This document shows, one piece after another, positions 55,346-64,000 of a DNA stretch of 64,000 bases. The translations under genes and the position numbers were made by a program. Positions within the stretch are counted from its first letter, which is position 1, and the number at the start of each line of letters is the position of its first letter. Below the pieces are notes generated by a model. It worked only from the letters and a program-made list of their open reading frames with translations. It made no database searches and was not told where the DNA came from. The stretch is from contig NC_092806.1 in the NCBI RefSeq assembly GCF_040954645.1, forward strand, positions 114,744,458 to 114,808,457, written 5' to 3'. This stretch comes from Diabrotica undecimpunctata. Its lineage: Eukaryota > Arthropoda > Insecta > Coleoptera > Chrysomelidae.

Positions 55346-55530
55346 CGACGTCCTATGGACGTCCAATATACGTCCAGTTTTGGTCCGGACGTCCCTGGAC
55401 GTAAAATGGACGTACTTTGGACGTACGAAGTGGGACGTACTTTGGGTGGACTAAATATGGACGTTCTCTGGACGTCCGTACTTGGACGTTCCCTGGACGT
55501 CCGAACTCAGACGTTTTCTGGACGTCCGAC
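55346..55530. repeat. GACGT-rich degenerate tandem array
   Basis: About 13 copies of GACGT, mostly as GGACGTCC, GGACGTAC or GGACGTTC, in 185 bases with irregular spacing. Many units are palindromic. It is open in one frame (55355-55555) only because of the repeat; no protein is proposed. Confidence 0.85.
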
Positions 55531-55534
55531 ATTT

Positions 55535-57660
55535 ACCAATTATGGGATTAAATGATAAATATTTTAATAGAATAATAAATTATTTACGTTAATAAAATAA
55601 TTAAAATCGAAAAGGTTAAATCATGATTAATTAAAAATTGTATAGTTTAATATATCCAAAACATGTTTTTGTTTTTAGGTAAATTGTAAAAATCTTTTAT
55701 TTCTAGATAATTCGTTACAATTGTTTTATTATTCTAGTTATCACGATGATATATATTTGCTAATTCTAATGAGTATAAATATGATTTTTATCAACAAAAT
55801 GAATCTTGAAATCATCTTTGAAAAGATGAACAAATGGTTGTATATACTCTGGCTGGGCAAAGTAATGAATGGTGATTATATTTTATTTCTAATTGTCATT
55901 GTCATGTCATACCTATTTAAACAAATGGCACAGTATATAGTGCCATCTATTTAAGCAGTATAAAGTGCAAATGGTGTGAATTAGCAACCTTTTTTGATGC
56001 TTGTTTTGGTTATAGCATTGGTATATCGTTAAAGGTTTGGTACCATTTGTTAGGTTACTTCCGAGTTTGGTTTTTATTTTATTACAAAAAGGTAAGTGTA
56101 ATTTTTTCTAAAATTAGTTATGTTTAAAAGTAAACGATTTGTTTCTAAGCGTCATCAACACAGAATGGGTACGAAAAACGTAGATAATATTGTTGAAATT
56201 ATTAATAGCCCCGATATTCCATCTCCTTCAAACCTTTCTTCGGAATCCTTAACTGATCATTTTGATGAGAGTTTCAGTTCAAATAGTTCAGGTTACAATA
56301 CTTCCGATTTAAACTTTTTATTAACATGTTAAATACCTAAAATAATCCAAATTACCACGTGGACGACCATTCTGGTGATCATTTACAAAGCTCTTCTTTC
56401 AATTAAACTGAAGAAGGGTCTAAATATGGTTGTAACGAGAATTCTGGAGAACCTTATCAAGATGTTTTTAATTTTTCCAATAAGCTATGCAACTGAACTT
56501 TGTCCTTTAATACTAGGTGATTTATTAAAAATTCATAAAGAAGTCCCTGATCTTTCTTATTTGCCTTCAGTTGTTGGCCTTATATTTTATTTATACACTG
56601 TTATTTTTGTTTTTTAAATATTAAAGTGTAATTACTGCTCATTTGGTCATTAGAAATAAATACCAATGGTTGGGTTGGTATTCTTCTAGTTCAGGTGAGA
56701 GTCATTAAAACCACAGCACTTGAAATTCATGTGTTTAATTTTACGCCTTTGAATGATGATTTATTCACAATAAGCAAAGTATAATGAACTACATCTGAAA
56801 TTAGTTTGTTCAATTTATGAATGTACATTAATTTTGCTTTCAGATGCTGCTTGAAAAAAACTACAAAACCAGCGGTGCCATGGGGAAGGCAATTGAAACT
56901 TGATAATGAAATATTTGAGGAGGTCTGAAGAGAGGGCAGATAAAATTTAATTTGCATGTTGTATTAGCAAATATGATAATTTTGTAATGGTTAAATTGTG
57001 TGGTTGGTGAACAGAAAGGGACAGTCAGTTTTTGAGACATTTTTATTTATTAAAAATAGGTACCTAAAAATTTATCTACTGCTGAAATAAAATAGACAAA
57101 GTGTTCTACTAGAATCGCATACAAACACTTGAACAGACCAAACTCTTCAACTTTTAATCACCATTTACCGTCCAGTAAACATAATTTTAATAGCAATACC
57201 GGTTCATCTGTTTTACATGACATTAGTAGAAACAAAAACTATTTGGATTGGACTTATTAGAAGATTTGGAGATTACGAAAGAAACAAACAAAATTCTCAC
57301 TGTCTTAATACACAAATTAATTTAAATTGTACTAAATTTGAACCGAAATAGTTTTTACACTCTATGTTCACTTCATTTGTCCCCAAATTAACAATTAAAT
57401 TATCACTAACAGGTTTGAGTGTGAGATCTGGATCATACAATCTACATATTAATATAATTTGATATTTCATCACTTGGCTTTTTCTATTTTAGTGGTCAGT
57501 TAGACTTTTGGTAAATGTTCATCTAAGTTGTCATATGTCAGATGTCACTTAAATATTTCCGTTAGGACCACAAGTCATTCCGTCTCCTGCTATTGCCCAC
57601 AACGTAGCTTCGAAATAATTTTAAACTGTTTGTCTTTTGTCTCTAGTGTACAGATAACGA
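55535..57660. other. AT-rich stretch with weak open frames
   Basis: The 70-codon plus frame 56120-56332 (KSKRFVSKRHQHRMGTKNVD, then a Ser-rich acidic part) has the look of a transposon or small regulatory protein start, but I cannot name it. Nothing else is supportable. Confidence 0.35.
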
Positions 57661-57929
57661 CACCTTAAAGGTAAGTACAGACCGGCCAAGAATGGCCTGG
57701 ATACATGTTGAAACACTGTTGCCAACATGTATCCCATCAACTCGCAACAAGTTGATAGATACACGGCAACAAAGCGGCGATGTTGTGCAGCAAGACAACA
57801 AAGAGTTTTGTTGAGTGTTGCATGTATCCGTGTTTTCCATTTCAAACGGAAAACATCGCTCTGGACGGTGTGGCCAACAAGTAACGTCGAATAAAAGACT
57901 TATATATATATCTTGTTATCTCTTTAGAG

Positions 57930-59543
57930 CCAACATGTTATAGACCAAAGAGCAAGTGTTCGAACTCATTGAAATGCTACATACGCTTCCTTCGCTATGG
58001 GAAATTTCATGCCGAGAATATCGAGATAGAAATCTGAAATATGATGAAACTTTCATCCACTTTCAGGGAGCGAAAGAAAATTAAGTACAAAACTAAAAGT
58101 GGAGCAAGCAGCATTTCGGAAGAGAATATATGGTTTGGATACAAGATGATGATGTTTTTAAGTGAAAACAACACTTCTAGAGGTAGTCACAGCACTATGG
58201 AGGTAGATATTTATTTTTATTATCCCACTTTAAAAAAATGGCATCTAAAGACAGGCCTATACATTATACACGAATTAATTTTCACTTTTATTTTTTTTTA
58301 TATTTATTTTTGTCAATGTCAATAGCTCATACTATGTATAAACGGCTAAAAAAGAGGTTATACGTTTAGCCTGTATGACTGTATGTAACCATGCATGTAT
58401 GTATAAAAGATTCGAAAATCCTCCAGTTATTTTTTTTTGGTTTTTTTTAATTGTCTGCTTAAAATCTAAAAAGAAATGAAAGCCAACAATACACATTAAT
58501 AAGAATTTATTTTACAATACATATTGCAGAATATATGATCACTGATATTCGAAAGGTAGTAGAACATAAAATTAAGATAAACACTAAAGAAACTTAGGCA
58601 AATCTATCCTGCCACGGTACTTTCCCCACGGTATGCGCTGTAAATTAAGAAAACCTTCCTCATTTTATTGCTTCCTCAAAAGCAAATGAATGGTTTGTCA
58701 AATTAAAAGTTACATTAAAGCAAAAAAGTTTTTTTGCCATTTAAATTTGTTGTAGGTAAACGACGAAGAAGAGAATAGCAATGATGACGACGACCTGAAT
58801 ATATTATCCCCACATCACGCCGAGGAAAATAAAACTGAAGATGGCGGTGATCCTGTTATAGCAACGAAGTCATCGAACGCTGAACCAATAAGACCTTTAT
58901 CGGAAGCGTCAACTTCCCAGGCAAAGCCGCATTTCCAGAATTCTCAGTCAATAAGACCTCCACCGAACGCGGACGTAGACACTTCAGCATCCAAGAACCG
59001 ATTCAAAACATCAAAAAGTGATGGCAGGGTTGACGAAGCTTATAATTTTATGCGAAGTGTCCAAGATGCTTTGAAATTGAAAGATGACTTTGCCGTATAT
59101 GGCGAAAACGTGGCCAGTAGAATGCGTGGCGCAAATCAAAATACTCGAGCCATATCTATAGCAAAAAATCGCATAGACAGCATACTTTTTCAACTAGAGA
59201 TGGGAGAATTTGCTCATAATAGGGATGCTACACATCAATCAACCACTTACTATTCTTGGCAAGCGTCACCTACATTGTCTTCAGTTTCAATCCCATTATC
59301 TAGTCCATCACCCCACCCGTCTCCATTACCGAACTCATCAACACATTCTTTTCATATGCCGTTGCAATCATATTCACTAAGTGCCGTACCAGAAACAACA
59401 CCAGCAACCACAACAGCACTTGAATGTGCCACAGTCTCAATCCACCTTATTGGCAGAATGCAGCGAATTTCTTTTACCCAAAAACATTTCTCGTTAAACC
59501 TTTTTGTAAACACTAGGCATCTACTTGTATTGACAATACATTA
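57930..59543 (+). pseudogene. MADF/BESS-like accessory protein of the Harbinger element
   Basis: Exon 1 (about 57930-58202) encodes a MADF-type DNA-binding domain: QVFELIEMLHTLPSLWEISC, then REYRDRNLKYDE, a frame break near 58045, then FRERKKIKYKTKSGASS and WFGYKMMMFL. GTAGAT at 58203 can serve as donor and TTGTTGTAG ending at 58755 as acceptor. Joining them keeps the frame (58041 frame into the exon at 58756). Exon 2 has an acidic NDEEENSNDDDDLN, then DDFAVYGENVASRMRGANQN and FQLEMGEFAH, a BESS-like helical region, and a Ser/Pro/Thr tail. Such proteins act with the transposase in binding and nuclear import. Confidence 0.65.
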
Positions 59544-59559
59544 ATAAATAACTGCCTTG

Positions 59560-59944
59560 TTTCATTTTTCCTTACCTGACAATATCCTTTGAGCACATCG
59601 ATGATCGTTTCTCATACTTCGGGTACAATTGAGGAGGCTGTGTGCTTAAATATTTTAAACAGGTAGATTAAACTCGTAAACGAATCTCCTGTGGCTAAAT
59701 ATCGTAGAGAGACCATCAATCTTATTGATGGGGGAATCGCTGCACGGTAGTTCGTATTCTTTTTGATGATTTTAGGGGCAACCAAACAGAGAATTTCTTC
59801 AAAATCAGATTTTGTAAGTCTGCCAAAATTGCGGAACGAACTATCATCGTTCAGGAGTAGCTCCGCCATTAGATTGTTACCATAGGTTTGTCCCATTTTG
59901 TAAGAACTGTTGCTACCACCAGATTCTTTTTCGTCTCTGGTCAT
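59560..59944 (-). pseudogene. PIF/Harbinger transposase, first exon only
   Basis: The 110-codon frame has NLMAELLLNDDSSFRNFGRL, then EEILCLVAPKIIKKNTNYRA, IPPSIRLMVSLRYLATGDSF and IFKHTASSIVPEV. This is the helical region that precedes the DDE_4-type catalytic core. After a TGA the text continues ETIIDVLKGYCQ into CAG|GTAAGG (59574 area), a good splice donor. No downstream exon with the catalytic acids exists in the element, so the copy is dead. Confidence 0.75.
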
Positions 59945-60349
59945 GGGAAGCTATTATTATAAAAGCAGCACTAACACCAGCAGCCGTAGAGGGGTCCATT
60001 TTCGCCAACACTGCATTTAGGTTTAACTTTCAACTGGTTTTGGTTTGGACGTACAACACTGGTGACAACATGTAGCCAGACTCAAGTTGTTGTGTCCAAC
60101 AAATATGTTGTCAACAGTTGGCAACATTTTGTTGTCTGGTTTGTACATACCTTTATGAATTTTACCAAGAAGCGTATCAGTAGCGGATAATTTATTTTTT
60201 ATTTAGCGTATGGCATATTAGGAACACATAATAAAAAGCAATATTTTTACAAAAAACGTTAAATGGAGTATTACAAACGAACATCTAATATATCAATATA
60301 AGCTAAAACATTTTTGATCTCATTCAGCAATTCCATCTTCTTAGTTTTT

Positions 60350-60890
60350 CTTGTTTTTTGTCAATATATTACCCTCCTTATCTCTTTACTTTTTTGTTTG
60401 AATTCCTTTTTGTTTTGCCCAGTTTCTCTATTGGCTTACTGAGAGTTTGTAGTTCTTAAAGTTCTTTGTTCATAGTTTCTTTCTTCTTTCTGTGGTGGAT
60501 TTTCTTTTCTTCCTTACATAGTTATTTATATTCCTTCTCTGCTTGTCGAGTTCTGTACCCCTGTTGCATCATTAAATATGCTCTGTTTTTTCTCTCTAAT
60601 ATAATCTGATATTCTTCGTCAAAATAGTCATTCGTTTTTGTTCTTTTCTACATAGTATCGTTAATGTTTACAACCTATTTCCTTTTTTAAACGTTTAAAA
60701 TTCTGGCTCTTACCCTACTTTAGATCCAGTAGTGATCAGGACCTCAGATCTCCTCTTCTGGTGCGAACCTTTATTATATTGGCTTGGTGTCTTGAGTCTA
60801 CAATATAATTATATATCATATTTACTATAAGTCCGTCTGGTCTGTCCGATTTCCAGGTGCCTTTGTGTATATCTTTTCGAGCGAAGTTAA
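60350..60890 (-). pseudogene. LINE endonuclease fragment
   Basis: On the minus strand: KDIHKGTWKSDRPDGLIVNM, then IYNYIVDSRHQANIIKVRTR and RGDLRS, the end of a LINE endonuclease (motif before SDHY). The charged linker after it is readable in part. Clade uncertain. Stops and frame changes throughout. Confidence 0.55.
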
Positions 60891-60899
60891 AATAATACC

Positions 60900-61990
60900 A
60901 TCGTTTTCAAAAAAATACTACTATGAAAAAGAAGTTACTTTTGAAATCAGAACATCAAAAAAATTTACAGTTCGTTATTTCTCAAACAACAAATTTTTTC
61001 ATTTTGTTGGGCTGTGTTGTCATTTCTGTTCCATACCATGCAAGTTAAACGTTTACTTTGTATTCCAGTTCTTCTTTTGACGGAATTTTTAGTTTTTTAT
61101 TGACGCTTATAAAATGAAAGTATTTGATTTATGTGCAGTTGTAGTAATCTGCTGATTCAGCTGTTGATTCATCTGTTGTGTGTTTATTTTGCTGTGTAAA
61201 CACATTTCGAAACAATAACAGAGCATTGAGAATTAAATTTTTCTCAGACATAAACTTGGAATCCTGATAATTGCGATTCGTTCTGTTTACTGCCGTAAAC
61301 GCAATAAGTAGAAATAATTGTGAGGAGTATTGTATTTTGTAACAATATGATTTATGTTATGCATGACTCGATGTGTAACTTCTTGTCATGACATGTTTTT
61401 AAAAGACATTATGTACATACAAACCAAACAAGCATCTGCGGTTGCTAGCACTCTTTCTATTGACATACTGAATAATTAAATATCATTCTGAAATAAAAAG
61501 TATATACTTATTTTAGTATTTTACATCTTAAGGTATATAGTCAGCTTCCGCACATCCGCTCATTATACATATTATTAATGTGAGCGCAAACATATTTTAT
61601 AAACTATATCTAATATATTCATCATCATCATCATCATCATCATTATCATCAATTAAAAAAATATTGTTAAATGTTTAAAAAATAGCAATAATTGGGAAAA
61701 AAAGTGCAAAAAATAAATCTTTTCCTTTAAATTTTTTCGACACCTTTAATCTAAGTTACATCCTCCAGACCTCCATATTCCGACTAGAGAAACTTTAAAA
61801 TACGACTGAAACGTAGCCTAAATTTCCTTAGGTTTAATAATTTGTGCTTAATAATTTTGCAATGAAAGGTACGAAAAAAAAATGAATTTTCAAAATTATG
61901 CTAAGCGCAAAATAAGGAGTTTAAATAGTTTGAAATTAATTTATTAAAATCCTTTGTAAAAGGTATATATTTTTAAAAACCCAAACGGAC
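60900..61990. other. AT-rich spacer with CAT microsatellite
   Basis: (CAT)n at about 61619-61650. No gene recognised. The 71-codon frame at 60865-61080 has no family features. Confidence 0.45.
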
Positions 61991-61995
61991 TGTGT

Positions 61996-62236
61996 TAGAC
62001 AAAACGTTTTCGGAATCCATTATTCCATCATCGGTGTCTAGGAGTACATGAATGTAGCCACTAAATACATGGGTAAAAACCCGTTAACAAATAATTAGTT
62101 ACATTTGTTTTACATTATATTTTATAAATTATTAGGATGTTAGAGTTACCGTTGGATTAGGTAACATGGCGACATATGACTCCACGTTGAAGTTGCAAGT
62201 CCTGAGACGGTGGATCCACCGAAAACGTTTTGTCTA
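61996..62236. ncRNA. inverted pair of hammerhead-like motifs, Penelope-type ends
   Basis: AGACAAAACGTTTTCGG at 61997-62013 faces its exact complement at 62217-62233. Each side carries a hammerhead-like unit. On the minus strand (62040-61996): CCGATGA, a GGAAT/ATTCC stem, GAAA, palindromic AAACGTTT, then GTCTA that can pair with TAGAC. On the plus strand (62202-62236): CTGAGA, a GGTGG/CCACC stem, GAAA, the same palindrome and GTCTA. Both cores deviate from consensus (CTGATGA), so they are probably decayed. Confidence 0.45.
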
Positions 62237-62239
62237 TAA

Positions 62240-62900
62240 GGTCAGAATATTATTATCGACTTTATATATTTTCAATATATCTATAAACCATTCATGCGGC
62301 ACTGAATCAAAGGTCTTCTTGTAGTCAATGAAGGCAGTAAAAAGGTTCATTCTTTTGTGTATGCCTGGTTAGAAATGACTGAGTCGATAATAAGTTGTTC
62401 TTTGCAACCCATGGAACCCTTAGTGCATCCTTTCTGTTTAGGCTCTATGATATTCTTTAGAGCACAGTGTTGGTGGATACGCCGGGCTACACAAGATGTG
62501 ACCAATTTGAACAAAGTTGGAAGACAAGTAATTGGGAGGTATTTGGCTGGATCTTGGGTGTTATTTTGATCCTTTGGTATTAGATAAGTGGTTCCCTGTG
62601 TAAGGAATGATGGTGTTTCCTGTTTATTAGAGATAACATGATTTATCAACATTGACAAACACTCATGAACACTCCAAAACTTTTTTAGCCAGAAATTTTG
62701 AACTCAGTCTACTCCAGATTTCCAGTTATGAAGCTCTTTGATAGTATTTGAGACTTCTTCAGTGGTAAAGGGTTCGTTAGGAATATTATTGTAATGCTGA
62801 CATTTCTTCGTTGTGTCTTCAATCCATTCAGCATTGGTGTTATGAGTAGCTGGCGTTCTGCTCATTAGGGTTTTCATTAGGGACTTGGTCTGCAACTTTT
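62240..62900 (-). pseudogene. non-LTR reverse transcriptase fragment
   Basis: On the minus strand: FTTEEVSNTIKELHNWKSGV, then FWLKKFWSVHECLSMLINHV, FLTQGTTYLIPKDQNNTQDP and AKYLPITCLPTLFKLVTSCV. EPKQKGCTKGSMGCKEQLII and IDYKKTFDSVPHEWFID (Lys-x-Phe-Asp block) follow. The ITCLPT and QKGC motifs mark a LINE type I could not assign to a clade. It ends at 62240 directly against the hammerhead-like sequence. The YxDD half is missing; a stop lies near 62703. Confidence 0.65.
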
Positions 62901-63436
62901 GGTCTGCAACTGCACTTACGACGCGTGATTTGTGATTTATAGTTTCATTTATTATTTGCCAGACTTTATATGCTTTGAAATAAAACTACCAAAATCAAAG
63001 TATGTGTAATGACTGAAAAGCAGGTCCGGAATTACAATGTTATCTAGGGCCCGCTTTAGTCTTAGCCTCCACTGAATGTAATAAACTGAAAGTTTAATCT
63101 GACTGACATTAATGATTTCACACGAGTCAAATTATTTCCATGACATACCATCTTATCGAATAAACAAATACTTTTGTGTAGGTGTTGACCATAATAATGA
63201 AAAAACTAAAGCGCTAATTTTGTCATGAAATTTGATATGTGGGTTAGAATCATATTTGGAACATTTTTCGCAAATAACTGTTTGTAGATTCGCGTAGGCC
63301 GCGTTTAAAATTTAGATTTCAGTTGATTATCTTAAAAAATGTGAACCTTTAACCGGTATGACTTTGCAAAACTTCAAATCTGCATTTATTTTGATTGCCG
63401 AATCTTTATCTTAATTAAAATCTTAAATTTCTATTA

Positions 63437-63437
<1 letters not shown>
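62900..63437. other. AT-rich spacer
   Basis: No supportable feature. Confidence 0.45.

Positions 63438-63515
<78 letters not shown>
63438..63515. repeat. (TA)n microsatellite
   Basis: About 78 bases of pure TA repeat. Confidence 0.95.
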
Positions 63516-63520
<5 letters not shown>

Positions 63521-63794
63521 GAAATCGCCCTGTATAATAAGGCAGCTAGTGATACGAATATTATAATTTAAGTTTAAATAATAACTGGTTTTTTCTTATT
63601 ATATTTCTGTGACCAATTAAAAAGTAGGAAAACAATTCAATTCTTTTATAGTCAGCAATTGTAATCACAACAGATTTTCGATAATGATAGTGTCGATTCG
63701 ATAAGATGGAAAGTAGAGTATATGTACCAAATAGAGCATTTTTCCAGACAGATATTTATTTATACTTGACTTGAGTAGATCCAAGTGAAACAAG

Positions 63795-63846
63795 ATGATA
63801 ATTAAGTTTGGTCTAGTTAATAATTTCGTAGCAGGAGTAGCTGCAG
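63795..63846 (+). CDS. candidate first exon of a host gene (small membrane protein)
   Basis: An ATG in a fair context (CAAGATG) opens MIIKFGLVNNFVAGVAA, then GCAG|GTGAGA, a strong splice donor at 63847, in phase 1. A short N-terminal segment that is hydrophobic and Gly/Ala-rich followed at once by an intron is seen in some very small mitochondrial or membrane proteins. I cannot identify the gene because the next exon lies outside the window. It is the only coding piece here that does not look like a transposon. Could be chance. Confidence 0.3.
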
Positions 63847-63849
63847 GTG

Positions 63850-64000
63850 AGAATTATTTCAGTATTGACCAATTGGAAAAACTTTCTATATTTTGTATTA
63901 AATAATTCAATTTGCTATCGTTTTTATATTGTACTATAATCTTACAATTTATTTTATACTAGTATTCTATATATTTTTTATTTTAATTGTGCAACAAAAT
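63850..64000. other. AT-rich end of window, possible intron
   Basis: Follows the candidate donor; otherwise featureless. Confidence 0.3.

Larger units (their letters stand above)
57667..60155. mobile_element. PIF/Harbinger element, internally deleted
   Basis: Inverted ends AAAGGTAAGTACAGACC (57667-57683) and the complement of AAAGGTATGTACAAACC (60139-60155). Within ~130 bases of each end are many CAACATGT and TGTTG-type repeats. It contains a plus-strand MADF-type accessory gene and, convergently, the N-terminal exon of a Harbinger transposase. TAA/TTA target duplication is not cleanly readable. The DDE-coding exon is missing. Confidence 0.75.

Noticed and set aside
55355..55555. 66-codon ORF in the GACGT array
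   Set aside because: Open only because of the repeat unit; no protein features.
61619..61650. CAT repeat as a LINE tail
   Set aside because: No LINE coding text adjoins it; treated as a simple repeat.

Overview
The window is eukaryotic, AT-rich, and almost entirely built of transposable elements. The mix points to an arthropod, most likely an insect: BEL/Pao and 17.6/412-type gypsy elements, Jockey- and I-type LINEs, RTE-type LINEs, Penelope-like elements, pogo/Tigger, PIF/Harbinger with a MADF accessory gene, hAT-type MITEs, and a TATA plus TCAGT core promoter. A beetle is plausible but unproven. No bacterial genes, rRNA, tRNA or CRISPR were seen. Only one candidate host exon was noticed (63795-63846).

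Layout. 1-3600: a hAT-like MITE, a LINE scrap and two broken transposases fused end to end. 3600-6780: unassigned. 6780-9960: a minus-strand I-type LINE holding two retro-insertions. 10790-12514: LINE 3' ends, one split by a mariner-like MITE that itself carries a 60-bp LINE tail. 12530-23300: a decayed gypsy pol that has taken (i) a solo LTR containing an apparently complete Jockey-type LINE, (ii) a pogo element with a long open transposase and (iii) a hAT-like MITE. Three of these junctions are exact enough that reading across them restores the gypsy frame. 23600-26900: LINE, BEL, transposase and gypsy gag/integrase fragments. 27600-31625: a minus-strand BEL/Pao element truncated at its 5' end. 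31670-32285 and 38735-39390: Penelope-like C-termini. 33170-38275: a nearly complete but broken I-type LINE with RNase H. 39434-41030: an RTE-type LINE. 41840-53890: a second BEL/Pao element on the minus strand, swollen to about 12 kb by LINE and DNA-transposon insertions. 54230-64000: LINE scraps, hammerhead-like motifs, a GACGT-rich array, a PIF/Harbinger element, a reverse transcriptase fragment and AT-rich DNA.

How the pieces act together. The Jockey-type LINE (13592-19008) has two uninterrupted ORFs joined by a TAATG stop-start. Its first base lies where the disrupted LTR's TATA box would place transcription start, so the LTR may drive it. The pogo transposase (20731-22248) has its acidic residues in place and several candidate binding repeats near both element ends. 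Nearly everything else is dead sequence useful as an insertion record. I found no convincing wholly new biological system; the strongest leads are the LTR-promoter/LINE arrangement, the stop-split pogo protein, and two hammerhead-like loci.
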